DNA from: Egicoccus halophilus | GTDB taxonomy: Bacteria; Actinomycetota; Nitriliruptoria; Nitriliruptorales; Nitriliruptoraceae | NCBI RefSeq assembly: GCF_004300825.1 | Contig: NZ_CP036250.1 | Location: 3,607,001-3,671,000, forward strand | DNA: 64,000 bases | Reading direction: 5' to 3' | In this document: in pieces, positions 1 through 9,085 of the stretch | Numbering within the stretch: the first letter of the stretch is position 1 | Layout of the letters: each line of letters starts with the position of its first letter | Made by a program: the position numbers and the translations under genes | The notes under the pieces: generated by a model | Told to the model about the DNA's origin: nothing | What the model saw: the letters and a program-made list of their open reading frames with translations, nothing else | The model's database searches: none

Positions 1-2
1 CC

Positions 3-983
3 AACAAGGAGCGCCGCAACCAGGCGCGCGAGGAGCGCAAGCGCCAGGAGGCCGAGGCCGCCAAGAAGCGCAAGACCTCCACGATCCGCAACGGCCTCAT
101 CACCGCCGTGATCGTCGGTGTCGTGGGCGCCGTGGTGCTCCAGGCCTTCCTCGGCGGGCCCACCGCCATCGACGAGGCGATCCTGATCAACTCCGAGGAG
201 GTCGCCGACGCCCGCGCCGCCGCCGGGTGCGAGGTCCTCGTCGACCGGGAGCCGCTGCCCGACCGCACGCACTTCGAGGCCAACGCCGCGCCGGCCGCCG
301 ACGCGATCTACGGCGACGTGCGTCCGACCCACTCGGGTCCCCACACCGTCCAGTTCCACCCGCTCGTGACCGCCGGTGCCGGCAGCCAGCTCGACGAGCG
401 CTCGACCACCCACAACCTCGAGCACGGGTCCGTCATCGCCTGGTACGACCCGGACCAGGTCGAGGGGGGCGTCACCGACGAGATGGGCACCTGGAGCGAG
501 ACCCTCAACGCCAACGGCTTCCGCGTCGACCGCGGTGGCGTCGGCATCTTCGTCTCGCCCTACACCGAACCGGGCATCAGCTCCGGTCAGGCGATCGCCT
601 TCCGTGCCTGGGGCGTCGCCATGGACTGCGACACCTGGGACGAGGACGTCGCCAACGCGTTCGTCATCGACCACTTCGGCATGCACGGCATCGCCCCCGA
701 GCGGGTGTTCGGGCCGTTCCCCGAGGACGTGCTCGAGTACGAGGACATCGAGGTCGGCGACAACGTCGAGGCCCCGATCGACGACCAGTTGATGGAGGGT
801 GTGCCCAGCGACGGCGGCGTCGAGACCGACGAGGACGCCACCGACTCGGCCGAGGAGGGCGAGATCGACACCGGTGGTGCCGAGCAGCCCGACGAGGACA
901 CCGCGCAGGACACCGCTCCGGACGCGCCGGACACCGACGCGGACGACGCGGCGGACACCGACGCCGACGCGACCGACGAGTAG
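3..983 (+). CDS. DUF3105 domain protein, membrane anchored (5' truncated)
   Basis: The reading frame is open to the left edge, so the start lies outside; 326 residues are visible. The visible N-terminus is a highly charged Arg/Lys/Glu stretch, followed at about residues 29-52 by one hydrophobic segment, which fits a cytoplasmic tail plus a membrane anchor. The outer part carries the DUF3105 pattern: HTVQFHPLV, then THNLEHG, then WYDP, with conserved His and Cys residues. The last 80 residues are an acidic Asp/Glu/Ala/Thr tail of low complexity. DUF3105 proteins are common in actinobacteria and have no proven function; an envelope role is inferred from the topology. A perfect 15-bp hairpin follows the stop. 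Confidence 0.85.
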   Translation, partial: NKERRNQAREERKRQEAEAAKKRKTSTIRNGLITAVIVGVVGAVVLQAFLGGPTAIDEAILINSEEVADARAAAGCEVLVDREPLPDRTHFEANAAPAADAIYGDVRPTHSGPHTVQFHPLVTAGAGSQLDERSTTHNLEHGSVIAWYDPDQVEGGVTDEMGTWSETLNANGFRVDRGGVGIFVSPYTEPGISSGQAIAFRAWGVAMDCDTWDEDVANAFVIDHFGMHGIAPERVFGPFPEDVLEYEDIEVGDNVEAPIDDQLMEGVPSDGGVETDEDATDSAEEGEIDTGGAEQPDEDTAQDTAPDAPDTDADDAADTDADATDE

Positions 984-999
984 GACGCGCCCGCACGGC

Positions 1000-1035
1000 G
1001 ACGCGGCCCGGACCGGCGACGGTCCGGGCCGCGTC
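1000..1035. terminator. bidirectional hairpin terminator
   Basis: Perfect 15-bp inverted repeat (arm GACGCGGCCCGGACC, 6-nt loop) between the convergent DUF3105 and glycosyltransferase genes. It has no T tract, so it may need a factor or act only as an mRNA 3' stabiliser. Confidence 0.7.
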
Positions 1036-1038
1036 GCG

Positions 1039-2091
1039 TCAGACCCCGAGCGCGCGTCCGGTGACCCGCCGCCACCAGGTCCGCACCCACGGGCGCCAGC
1101 GGAACGGCTCGACCCAGCGGGACACGACCGCGGCCGCCGGCACGCGCGCCCGGGCCTGCAGTTGCCGCCGCCGCCAGACGCAGGCACGCAGGTACCGCAG
1201 TCGCCCCAGCGCCGGCCCGAGCGCCGAGGGCACACTCAGCGCCAGCTCGAGCGTCTTGAGCAGCGTGGTGACGGTCACCAGCGGCGCGACGCGCCGCAGG
1301 GCGCGGGCGTCGTCGCAGGTCGCGACCACCAGCACCCGGTTGGCCCAGTTGAGGGCCTCGACCGTCGGCGTCCGGCGCACACCGGACCCGCCGCGCTCGT
1401 GTCGGCCGACGGCCGCCGGCTCGTACCAGGCCCGCCAGCCGAGCAGCCGCGCCCGCCAGTCGAGCTCCACGTCGTCGAAGTAGGCGAACAGGTCCTCGGT
1501 GAGGACCTCGCGGCGCCCGTCGGGCCGCCGCCAGGCGACGTCGTCCAGCATGGCCCGTCGGTGCAGGACCAACGCCCCGGACGCGCCGAAGACCTCGCCG
1601 GGAGTGTCGTACTGCCCGACGTCACGCTCGCCCTCGCCGCGGTTGCGCACGAGTCGGGCGTCGGTCAGCACGTGACCGGTGGTGTCGAGCACGGCGGTGC
1701 CGTCGGCGGCCGCGACGAACCGCCGCAGCTTGGGTTGCACCGACCCGACCCGCTCGTCGGCCGCGAGCACGGCGACACACCGTTCGACCAAGGTCGGGTC
1801 GGCGTCCACGTCGACGTTGCACAGCAGGACGGCATCGACGTCCCCGGTGGCGTCGAGCCCGTCGTTCACCGCTCCCGCGAAGCCGCGGTTGGCGTGATTG
1901 CGCACGACCCGCAAGGGATGTCGACGGGGTGCGGCGATCGCCGCGCGGAGCACCTCGTCGGTGCCGTCCGCGCTGGCGTTGTCGACCACCACCACCTCGA
2001 GGTCGCGATGGGTCTGGGCGTCGAGCGACGCGAGGCAGTCCGACAGCTGCGTGGCGGCGTTCCAGCTGACGACCAGCGCGACGACCCTCAC
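1039..2091 (-). CDS. glycosyltransferase family 2 (rhamnosyltransferase-like)
   Basis: 350 residues with a GT-A fold N-terminus: the nucleotide-sugar binding strand VVALVVSWN at residues 3-11, VVVVDNASADGT near 33-44, and a DxD-type NVDVDAD near residues 92-98 for metal and UDP/dTDP-sugar binding. A later EDLFAYFDDVELDWR segment matches the acidic acceptor-binding motif of family-2 enzymes. There is no signal peptide or membrane span, so it acts on the inner face of the membrane. It starts at GTG 7 nt after the stop of the upstream ABC ATPase gene and is the last gene of the exporter operon, so it probably adds sugars to the exported glycan. The sugar and the acceptor cannot be read from sequence. 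Confidence 0.9.
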   Translation of the reverse strand: MRVVALVVSWNAATQLSDCLASLDAQTHRDLEVVVVDNASADGTDEVLRAAIAAPRRHPLRVVRNHANRGFAGAVNDGLDATGDVDAVLLCNVDVDADPTLVERCVAVLAADERVGSVQPKLRRFVAAADGTAVLDTTGHVLTDARLVRNRGEGERDVGQYDTPGEVFGASGALVLHRRAMLDDVAWRRPDGRREVLTEDLFAYFDDVELDWRARLLGWRAWYEPAAVGRHERGGSGVRRTPTVEALNWANRVLVVATCDDARALRRVAPLVTVTTLLKTLELALSVPSALGPALGRLRYLRACVWRRRQLQARARVPAAAVVSRWVEPFRWRPWVRTWWRRVTGRALGV

Positions 2092-2098
2092 CGGTCGG

Positions 2099-3409
2099 TC
2101 ACGGGTTCAGGCGCCGGCGACGCTCCAGGCGCGCCAGCGGGATCGGTGCCGTCTGGGTCGCGTCGTTGAGCCGGCGCGCCGGCCCCTCCGACACCGACGT
2201 GGTCGCCGCGAGGTCGACCAGCCCCGCGCCGCCGGGCGCCGGCGCGACCGAGAACCGGGCGGCGTCGGGTTGCACGGCCCAGGTCTCCCGGCCGGCGACG
2301 TCGGTGACGGAGACCGTGATGGCGTAGTGGCCGGCGAGCAGGTGCGCGGTGAAGCGCATGTCCACGACCGCCTCCTGCCCCTCGCTGAGCGGACCGACGC
2401 CCACGCCCTGCCAGGTGGTGTGCAGTTCGTAGAGATGGGTGCCGTCACCGCGGGTGACGATCAGCCCCACACTGCACACGTCGACCTCGGCGATGGCACA
2501 CAGACGCACCCGGGCGGTGAGCTGCGTCGAGGGTGCGATCTCGTCGGCGACCTGGCCGTCGGGCCCGACCAGCGCGACCTCGTCGACGCGGACCCGGCGC
2601 GCGTCGCGACGCCGCGGTCCGGGCGGCGCCGAGGCGGACGCGACCCGCTGCCGGTACAGCTCGACGCCTTCGGCGACCGGGCCGTCGAACACCACCCGGC
2701 CGTGTTCCATGACCAGTGCCCGGTCGCACATCTCCCGGACCGCGTCGAGGTCGTGGCTGACCAGCACGAACGTCTTGCCCGCGTCGCGGAAGGTGCGCAT
2801 GCGCTCGAGCGAGCGGTCCTGGAACTCCGCGTCGCCGACGGCCAGCACCTCGTCGACCAGCAGGATGTCCGGGTCGACGGTGACCGCGATGGCGAAGCCG
2901 AGACGCACGTAGAGCCCGGACGAGTAGGTGCGCACCGCGGTGTCGAGCAACGGACGGATGCCGGCGAAGTCGACGATCTCGTCGAAGCGCTCGTCGATCT
3001 CGGCGCGGTTGAGCCCCAGGATGGCCCCGTTGAGGTAGATGTTCTCCCGGCCCGTCAGGTCGCCGTGGAAGCCGGCACCGAGCTCAAGCAGGGAGGCCAC
3101 CCGACCGTTGGTGACCACCGTGCCCTCGTCGGGCGGCAGGATGCGCGCGAGCAGCTTCAGCAGCGTCGACTTGCCCGACCCGTTGTGGCCGACGACGGCC
3201 ACCGACTCGCCGTGGTCGATCGAGAAGCTGACGTCCTCGACCGCGTTGAAGTCGGTGTAGGACGTCCGCCGCAGCCGGTAGAGCCGCTCCTTGAGTCCTC
3301 CGGGCCGCTCGTGGAACAGCCGGAACGTCTCCGAGACGCCGTCGACGACGACCGCGGGACGCGACGGATCGACCTGGATGCCGGCCAGTTGGCCGATGCT
3401 GCGGCGCAT
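2099..3409 (-). CDS. wzt: polysaccharide ABC exporter, ATP-binding subunit (Wzt-like)
   Basis: 436 residues. The ATPase domain occupies about residues 15-250: Walker A GHNGSGKST, the family-typical YSSGLYVRLGFA signature, Walker B DILLVDEVLAVGD and the His switch VSHD. A C-terminal region of about 150 residues forms a beta-rich Wzt-type domain, which in O-antigen exporters recognises the finished glycan terminus. The phrase LLELGAGFHGDLTGREN is typical of the TagH/Wzt/RfbB ATPases. It starts 1 nt after the stop of the permease gene, so the two are one translation unit. It energises export of an undecaprenyl-linked cell-wall polysaccharide; the polymer identity is unknown. Confidence 0.93.
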   Translation of the reverse strand: MRRSIGQLAGIQVDPSRPAVVVDGVSETFRLFHERPGGLKERLYRLRRTSYTDFNAVEDVSFSIDHGESVAVVGHNGSGKSTLLKLLARILPPDEGTVVTNGRVASLLELGAGFHGDLTGRENIYLNGAILGLNRAEIDERFDEIVDFAGIRPLLDTAVRTYSSGLYVRLGFAIAVTVDPDILLVDEVLAVGDAEFQDRSLERMRTFRDAGKTFVLVSHDLDAVREMCDRALVMEHGRVVFDGPVAEGVELYRQRVASASAPPGPRRRDARRVRVDEVALVGPDGQVADEIAPSTQLTARVRLCAIAEVDVCSVGLIVTRGDGTHLYELHTTWQGVGVGPLSEGQEAVVDMRFTAHLLAGHYAITVSVTDVAGRETWAVQPDAARFSVAPAPGGAGLVDLAATTSVSEGPARRLNDATQTAPIPLARLERRRRLNP

Positions 3410-3410
3410 C

Positions 3411-4316
3411 TCACACCTCCTTGGCGAAGGTGCGCGAACGACGCAGGAACACCGCGTAACCGATGGCGAACGCGGCGACGGCGTACGCCGCCGCGATGCC
3501 CAGGGCGGTCAGCGACGGCCATCCGGGGGCGGACGAGGCGATGTCGTCGACCCCGCGCCGCACGACCGGTCCGTACAGCGGCTCGCGGAACACCTCCACG
3601 AACCACGTCATCGGGTTGAACTGCAGCGCGGTCGGGACCCACCCCAGTGACTGCCGGTCCAGGGCCGGTGACGCCTGCACCAGGGCCAGCGGGTAGAGCA
3701 CCGGGGTGGCGTAGAACCACACCTGGAAGATGACGATGAACAGCTCCTGCAGGTCGCGGAAGGCGACGTTGACGCCGGCGAACCACATCGCCGCACCGCT
3801 GGTGAAGACCGCCAGCAGCACCACCGCGAGCAGCGTCGCCGGCAGGTGCGTGAGCACGCCGAGGCCACGGGTGTAGATCAGGAACGGGCTGATGACGAGC
3901 AGCGCCAGCAGCAGGTGGACGAGCTGGCTCAGCACGTGCGACAGCGGCAGCACCTCGCGCGGGAAGTAGACCTTCTTGACGAGGTCGCCGTTGCCGACGA
4001 TCGAGTCGGTGCCCCCCCGGCAGGAGTTCTGGAAGAACTGCCACAGCAGGTAGCCGGCCACGAAGAAGGCCGGGAAGTCGTCGACGGGGATCGGCACCAC
4101 CAGGGTGAACACGACGCTGAAGACGATGGTCATCAGCACCGGGGTGATCATCGACCACAGGAACCCGAGCGTCGAGTTCTTGTAGCGGACCTTGAGCTCC
4201 TTGCGCACCAGCTGGAACAGCAGCTCACGTGCCCGCCACAGCTCGATGAGCTTGCCCGAGGCCGCGCGCGCCGCGCGGCGAGCGGCGGGCTCGTCGAACG
4301 GGGGATGCAGGGTCAT
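3411..4316 (-). CDS. wzm: polysaccharide ABC exporter, permease (Wzm-like, ABC-2 family)
   Basis: 301 residues from the ATG at 4316; a GTG 15 nt further upstream is also possible and neither has a strong Shine-Dalgarno. The protein has an amphipathic N-terminal segment (ELWRARELLFQLVRKELKVRYK) that is standard for O-antigen/teichoic-acid exporters, then about six hydrophobic helices: FLWSMITPVLMTIVF, FFVAGYLLWQFF, a pair near the middle, VWFYATPVLYPLALV and a last helix before a short basic tail. It pairs with the Wzt-like ATPase immediately downstream to move a lipid-linked glycan across the membrane. The 126 bp before it holds the operon promoter but no clear -35/-10 pair. Confidence 0.92.
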   Translation of the reverse strand: MTLHPPFDEPAARRAARAASGKLIELWRARELLFQLVRKELKVRYKNSTLGFLWSMITPVLMTIVFSVVFTLVVPIPVDDFPAFFVAGYLLWQFFQNSCRGGTDSIVGNGDLVKKVYFPREVLPLSHVLSQLVHLLLALLVISPFLIYTRGLGVLTHLPATLLAVVLLAVFTSGAAMWFAGVNVAFRDLQELFIVIFQVWFYATPVLYPLALVQASPALDRQSLGWVPTALQFNPMTWFVEVFREPLYGPVVRRGVDDIASSAPGWPSLTALGIAAAYAVAAFAIGYAVFLRRSRTFAKEV

Positions 4317-4442
4317 CGAGTGCACCGCCACGACGGATCGACCGGTCCGGGACGCCGACCGGCGAGCAGGGACGCCCCGCCAGCCCCGTCGACGACGGTC
4401 GGCGTCCGGTGTTCGAGGGGCGGTTCTACCACGGCCGCGTGC

Positions 4443-5525
4443 TCACGCTCCGGGCGCGGGACGTCGCAGGCCCGGCGTCAGTTCGGTGTGCGCGGCGATG
4501 CGTTGACCGTCGCCGAGCACGACCCCTCGGCCGGCGCGAACCCCCCGCCCGAGCCGGACCCCGGTGCCGGCGAGCAGCCCCTCGGCGTGCACGTCCGCCT
4601 CGACCACACTGCTGGCGAACAAGGCCGTGTCCCGCAGCCGGGCGCCGGCAGCCACCTGCACCCCCGGGCCGAGCACGACGTCGGGCCCGACCTGGGCACC
4701 GGTCTCGACGCGGGCGCCGGTCTGCACGAGCACCGGCCCCTCGAGCTGCGCGCCGGGCTCGACCACGGCCCCCGCAGCGACGCGCACCCCGTGCCCGTCG
4801 TCGTCGACGGCCTGCAACGTCGGCCACGCGAGCGCCCCCCGCAACGCCAGGCGCTGCCCGGCGAGGAACCGTTCCGGTGTGCCGAGGTCGGCCCACACCG
4901 CCTCGCCGACGTGGCCGTGCACCGCCGCACCGGTGGCCACCAGGTCCGGGAACACGGTGCGCTCGAAGCTGAGACGACCGTCGGGGAAGCGTGCCAGGGC
5001 ATCCGGCTCGAGCACGTAGGTGCCGGCGTTGACCGTGTCCTGCCCGGGAAGCGAACCGGGGGTCGGCTTCTCGACGAAGTCGGTGATGCGGTCGCCGTCC
5101 AGCACACACACCCCGAACGAGGAGGTGTCCTCGACCCGCGTCAGCACCAGCGTCGCATCGGCGTCCGTACGTCGGTGGGTCGTCATCGCCGCCGCCAGGT
5201 CCACGTCGGTGAGGATGTCGCCGTTGAGGACGAGGAAGGTGCCACTCACCCGGTCCAGCGCGCTGCGCACCCCACCGGCGGTGTCGAGCGGCTCGGGTTC
5301 GGGGACGACCTCGACCTGCACCCCACGGTCGCGGAAGCTGCCGGCGAAGGTCTCGAACGGCGCCGTGTCGGCACCGACCACCAGCAGGACCCGGTCGACG
5401 CCGACCGCGGCGAGTCGCAGCACGACCCCCTCGAGGAACGGCCCGCCGCAGAAGGGCAGCAGGGGCTTGGGCGTCGTCTCGGTCAACGGCCGCAGCCGCG
5501 AGCCGGCGCCCCCGGCGACGATCAT
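4443..5525 (-). CDS. sugar-1-phosphate nucleotidyltransferase (GDP-mannose pyrophosphorylase-like)
   Basis: 360 residues. The pyrophosphorylase signature lies at the very start: MIVAGGAGSRLRPLTETTPK, with the catalytic Arg and the Lys of PKPLLP. LNGDILTDVD carries the metal-binding Asp, and FVEKP follows. Residues from about 240 form a left-handed beta-helix: repeated V-x-x-GAxV hexapeptides. This architecture is that of COG1208 mannose-1-phosphate guanylyltransferases and relatives. ATG at 5525 fits the first beta strand; a GTG at 5546 would add seven residues. It lies between the glycosyltransferase and exporter genes and should supply an activated sugar to them. Which sugar and which nucleotide are not decidable here. 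Confidence 0.88.
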   Translation of the reverse strand: MIVAGGAGSRLRPLTETTPKPLLPFCGGPFLEGVVLRLAAVGVDRVLLVVGADTAPFETFAGSFRDRGVQVEVVPEPEPLDTAGGVRSALDRVSGTFLVLNGDILTDVDLAAAMTTHRRTDADATLVLTRVEDTSSFGVCVLDGDRITDFVEKPTPGSLPGQDTVNAGTYVLEPDALARFPDGRLSFERTVFPDLVATGAAVHGHVGEAVWADLGTPERFLAGQRLALRGALAWPTLQAVDDDGHGVRVAAGAVVEPGAQLEGPVLVQTGARVETGAQVGPDVVLGPGVQVAAGARLRDTALFASSVVEADVHAEGLLAGTGVRLGRGVRAGRGVVLGDGQRIAAHTELTPGLRRPAPGA

Positions 5526-5602
5526 GGCCTCACGGACTGCGGTCACCGATGTCGCTCGCTTGCCGAGAGAGGGGACACGGGCGTCGAACCGTACCCGGGC
5601 CC

Positions 5603-6499
5603 TCACTCCCCGGTGGTGCTGCGCCCCCGCCCGAGCAGGCGCTCGAGGACGAGGGTCGCGACGACCCACCCGACGAGCCCGGCCCGCACCAGTGGCCGCG
5701 CCAGCCGTCGCGGCCGGGTGGTCGCGAGATGGCGGCCGTAGAAGCGGTCCAGGCTGCGGGCGTGGGTGACCAGCGACCAGGTCCGCCGTCGCCGGGAGGT
5801 GGAGGCACCGACGCCGTGGACGACCGAGGCCGAGGGCTCGTAGCGCAGCCGCCAGCCGGCCCGCCGCAGGCGCACGCCGAGGTCGACGTCCTCGACGTAG
5901 AGGAAGTAGGCGGGATCGAAGCCCCCGATCGCGTCGAAGGCGGCCCGCCGCAGCCCGAGTGCACAGCCCGAGAGCCAGTCGACGTCGCGCGGCTGCTGCG
6001 GGTCCCGGTCGGTCGCCCGGTAGCGGCGGGTCCAGGGGTTGCCGGGCCAGAGGCGCGCCAGCACCGCGTGGCCGACCGCGGTGCCGATCGAGGGCAACCG
6101 GCGGGCCGAGGCCTGCGGGCGGCCGTCGGGGTAGCGCACCTGCGGGCCGACGGCGGCGACGTCGGGCGCGTCGGCCAGGCACCGGGCGAGCTCGCGCACG
6201 CTGTCGGGGGCGAAGCGCACGTCGGCGTTGGCGACCACCACGACCGGTGCGCCGGTCGCGGCCACACCGAGGTTCGCGCCGCGACCGAAGCCGACGTTGG
6301 CGACCGCGAGCACCCGCACCTCCGGGTGGGCGGCGCAGACCGCCTCCACGGTGCCGTCGTTCGAGCCGGTGTCGACCACGACGACCTCGTCGGCCCCGGC
6401 GTCCGCCAGCGTGTCCAGGCACGCGAGCGCGTGGGCGCGGGTCTGGTGCGAGACCACCACCACGGCCGTCGACGGCGCCCGTCGGTCACCGGACCCCAC
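5603..6499 (-). CDS. glycosyltransferase family 2
   Basis: 298 residues from GTG 6499, chosen because GGAG lies 6 nt upstream and the gene then begins 13 nt after the preceding LCP stop. The GT-A features are VVVVSHQT, VVVVDTGSNDGT, VVVANADVRF (DxD position) and YFLYVEDVDLGVRLRRAGW, which is the rhamnosyl/galactofuranosyl-transferase-type acidic motif. A hydrophobic stretch near the C-terminus (LVRAGLVGWVVATLVL) may hold it on the membrane. It is in the same run as the LCP pair upstream and the nucleotidyltransferase downstream, so a cell-wall glycan function is likely. Donor and acceptor are unknown. Confidence 0.9.
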   Translation of the reverse strand: MGSGDRRAPSTAVVVVSHQTRAHALACLDTLADAGADEVVVVDTGSNDGTVEAVCAAHPEVRVLAVANVGFGRGANLGVAATGAPVVVVANADVRFAPDSVRELARCLADAPDVAAVGPQVRYPDGRPQASARRLPSIGTAVGHAVLARLWPGNPWTRRYRATDRDPQQPRDVDWLSGCALGLRRAAFDAIGGFDPAYFLYVEDVDLGVRLRRAGWRLRYEPSASVVHGVGASTSRRRRTWSLVTHARSLDRFYGRHLATTRPRRLARPLVRAGLVGWVVATLVLERLLGRGRSTTGE

Positions 6500-6512
6500 G
6501 GTCAGCTCCGGT

Positions 6513-7826
6513 TCACGCGGCGGCGTCGTCGCCGACCGCGACCAGCACCTCGGCACCAACGGGAGCGCTCACGCCGGGTGGCAGGTTGCGGATCGGTGCC
6601 CCCAGGAAGCTCGCCACCCACTCGGCCTGGTCCTCGTGACCGGGGAGCTGGTAGATCGTCGTGGTCGGGCCCGCGTCGAGTTGCGAACCTCCGTTGCCGG
6701 CCGCGACCACCGGGAACCCGACGAACTGCAACACCGAGCCCACGATCCCCGCGCCGGTCATCCGCCCACCCGAGACCACGGCGACGTCGACCTCGACGCG
6801 CTGGTCGCGGGTGCCGGCGTCGAGCAGCGGGACGCCCTGGCGGAGTCGGTCGAACATCGCCTCGGTACCGGGCCGGTAGGCGACCATGAACTCGATGCCG
6901 TCGATGTTGCGGGGGAACGCCGGCACGGTGACCATCGGCACCCCGGCGTCGACGACCTGGCGCATCTCCTGTGCCACGGCGCGCATCTCGGCGAGTCCGA
7001 GGTTGTCGTCGGTGGTGACGTTGCGCCCGACCTCGTCGACGAGGCGGAACAGGCGCGGGACGTCGGTGAGGACCTGCGCGTCGGTCAGTTCGCGCAGCAT
7101 GCCCTTGAGGAACTGCTGCTGGCGGGCGATGCGCTCGTAGTCGCCGAACGCGCCCTGACGCGAGCGGACGTAGGACAGCGCCTGCTCGGGCTCCATGTCG
7201 TGGCAACCGGCGGTGAAGTCCGCGCCGGACTTGCGGTCGCGCAGCGGCTCGTCGAGGCACAGCTCCACGCTGCCCAACGTGTCGACCACCCCGAGGAACC
7301 CGCCGAGCGACACCTCGGCGTAGTGGTTGACGGGCAGACCGAAGTTGTCCTGCAGCACGCTGACCAGCCGGTCGGGCCCGCCGGCGTAGGTCTCGGTCAG
7401 CTTGCGCTGCTGGTTGCCGTCGTTGACCAGCAGGTCGCGCGGGAGGCTGACCAGCGACACGGCGCTGCGGTCCTCGCTGATCGACACGTAGATGACGGTG
7501 TCGCTGCGTTGCCCGTCGAACTGCCCCAGCGTCAGACGCGCGCGCTGTTCGTCGCTGAGGCCGTCGCGCGAGTCGGAACCGACCAGCAGGAAGTGGCGGG
7601 CGTCGGACGGCTCCTCCGCGGTGGTCAACTGTGGGACCTCGACCCGGGTCAGGCTCGCCTCGGCCTGCCGCAGCAGCAGCACGCCGGTGGTCCCCATACC
7701 GGTTCCCGCGACCAGCACGGCCACGCCCAGCACGGTCGACAGACGCCGCAGCAGCCGCCAGCGACGGCCGCCGCGGACGTTGGGCCCCCACGGACCCGGA
7801 TCAGCACCCACCAGCACGTCGGTCAC
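6513..7826 (-). CDS. LytR-CpsA-Psr (LCP) family glycopolymer ligase, active-site intact
   Basis: 437 residues starting at GTG 7826, which overlaps the upstream TGA by 4 nt (GTGA). A single transmembrane helix at about residues 31-52 places the rest outside the membrane. The LCP catalytic motifs are present: VGSDSR (82-87), RSDT (107-110) and SLPRD (127-131), whose Arg and Asp bind the pyrophosphate and metal. A LytR_C domain (VDVAVVSGG...GFPVV) ends the protein. LCP enzymes transfer undecaprenyl-linked polymers to peptidoglycan or arabinogalactan. Here it would attach the glycan exported by the Wzm/Wzt pair; that link comes from gene order only. Confidence 0.92.
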   Translation of the reverse strand: MTDVLVGADPGPWGPNVRGGRRWRLLRRLSTVLGVAVLVAGTGMGTTGVLLLRQAEASLTRVEVPQLTTAEEPSDARHFLLVGSDSRDGLSDEQRARLTLGQFDGQRSDTVIYVSISEDRSAVSLVSLPRDLLVNDGNQQRKLTETYAGGPDRLVSVLQDNFGLPVNHYAEVSLGGFLGVVDTLGSVELCLDEPLRDRKSGADFTAGCHDMEPEQALSYVRSRQGAFGDYERIARQQQFLKGMLRELTDAQVLTDVPRLFRLVDEVGRNVTTDDNLGLAEMRAVAQEMRQVVDAGVPMVTVPAFPRNIDGIEFMVAYRPGTEAMFDRLRQGVPLLDAGTRDQRVEVDVAVVSGGRMTGAGIVGSVLQFVGFPVVAAGNGGSQLDAGPTTTIYQLPGHEDQAEWVASFLGAPIRNLPPGVSAPVGAEVLVAVGDDAAA

Positions 7827-9085
7827 GCTCCATCGTCGAGATTCGCCCCGGCGAGCACCTGCACGCCGACGGGTTCCCCTTCGAAGTCGGGCAGCGGGTC
7901 CGCCGACTCCAGTCGTGCGTCCGGCAGGCGCTCGGCGAGCAGGATCGCGGTCGCCTCGGCGGCCGCATCGTCCGCGCGGTAGCGCACGACCGTGGGTGCC
8001 CCCTCCTCGAAGACGGCGTTGCCCGTACCCACGACCCGGAAGCCGGCCGCCGTCAGGCGCGCCTCGACACGTCCGGCCAGTCCGTCGATCCCCGCCGCGT
8101 TCAACACCGCCACCGGTACCTCCCCGATCGTCTCCTGCAGACCCTCGTCGCCGGTGACCCCGTCCAGCGGCGCGCCTTCGGCGAAGCGTTGGAACAGCGT
8201 CTCGGCCTGTTCCAACAAGACGCTCGAACCGGTCTGCGGGTTGCGGAGGATCGGCAGGGTGGTGACCTCCGGGGGCGGTCCGTGCTCGAGCGTGCGCGCC
8301 AGGTCGAGCACCTGGGTCCCGCGCAACGACACGTCGGTGTGGACGGCGGCGACCGTGTCGATGCTGCGCTTGGTCGCCAGCGGGGAGCGCAACAGCTCGC
8401 CCGGCCGGGCGTTGGCCGCCAGACCACGCAGCAGTTCGGCGGTGCGTGCGGCGCGGGCCTCGGGTGTCGCCTCCGTGAGCTGCCGGCGGGCCTCCTCGGC
8501 CTGGATCTCGTGGCATCCGGCGGCGTCGTCGCACACGGGCACCGGGCCGAGATGCCCCACGAGCGTCGGCAGCGCGTCGTCCTCGACGCTGACGACGTGG
8601 TCGATACGGACCCCGGTGTAGTCGGTCACGACGCCCACCATGGCGCTGCTGTCACCGGCGAGCTGGACCTCGGCGAGCGTGCGCGCGCCGTCCCCGTCGG
8701 CGTGTACCGGCAGGTCCTCGGGCAGCAGCAGCACGGCGGGGACGTCACGGGGTCCACCGACCTGCACCAACCACACCGGCGCGACCAGTTCCGGACCGCG
8801 TGGGACGGTCGGGTCCCGCTCGGCGGTCGTCGTGACCAGCAGGGTGGTCGCGTCCGCCGGGGCGGTCGCGCCCTCGACCCCCAACGCCCGGGTGTCGTCG
8901 AGCAGCACGGGGATGTCGTCGGCGCCGAGCTGCCACCAGGCGTAGCCGTACAGCGACGCGGCCGTCAGCCCGATGGCGGCCGCCACCAGCACCGCGAGCA
9001 CGACCACCCATCGCAGGACACGCGTCCAGCGCGCCCGTGGAGCACGGCGCGACGAGGAGAACACGAGCTGACGGGATCCGGGCAC
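7823..9085 (-). CDS. LCP-like protein with degenerate active site plus LytR_C domain
   Basis: 420 residues with a GTG start. A basic N-terminus and one transmembrane helix (about 23-45) anchor it outside the cell. The fold can be followed against the neighbouring LCP enzyme, but each catalytic motif is changed: VGSDSRDG becomes LVTTTAERD, RSDT becomes LVAP, and SLPRD becomes LLPED (120-124), with Glu in place of the catalytic Arg. The C-terminus has a clear LytR_C domain (VAVLNAAGIDGLAG...GFRVVGTGNA). It overlaps the active LCP gene by 4 nt. It may be a pseudo-enzyme partner or a glycan-binding protein; loss of activity is inferred from motifs only. Confidence 0.78.
   Translation of the reverse strand: MPGSRQLVFSSSRRAPRARWTRVLRWVVVLAVLVAAAIGLTAASLYGYAWWQLGADDIPVLLDDTRALGVEGATAPADATTLLVTTTAERDPTVPRGPELVAPVWLVQVGGPRDVPAVLLLPEDLPVHADGDGARTLAEVQLAGDSSAMVGVVTDYTGVRIDHVVSVEDDALPTLVGHLGPVPVCDDAAGCHEIQAEEARRQLTEATPEARAARTAELLRGLAANARPGELLRSPLATKRSIDTVAAVHTDVSLRGTQVLDLARTLEHGPPPEVTTLPILRNPQTGSSVLLEQAETLFQRFAEGAPLDGVTGDEGLQETIGEVPVAVLNAAGIDGLAGRVEARLTAAGFRVVGTGNAVFEEGAPTVVRYRADDAAAEATAILLAERLPDARLESADPLPDFEGEPVGVQVLAGANLDDGA

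Noticed and set aside
4443-6422. 659-codon frame that would fuse a glycosyltransferase region to the nucleotidyltransferase
   Set aside because: The first 300 codons are an out-of-frame reading of the neighbouring glycosyltransferase; the real start is ATG 5525.
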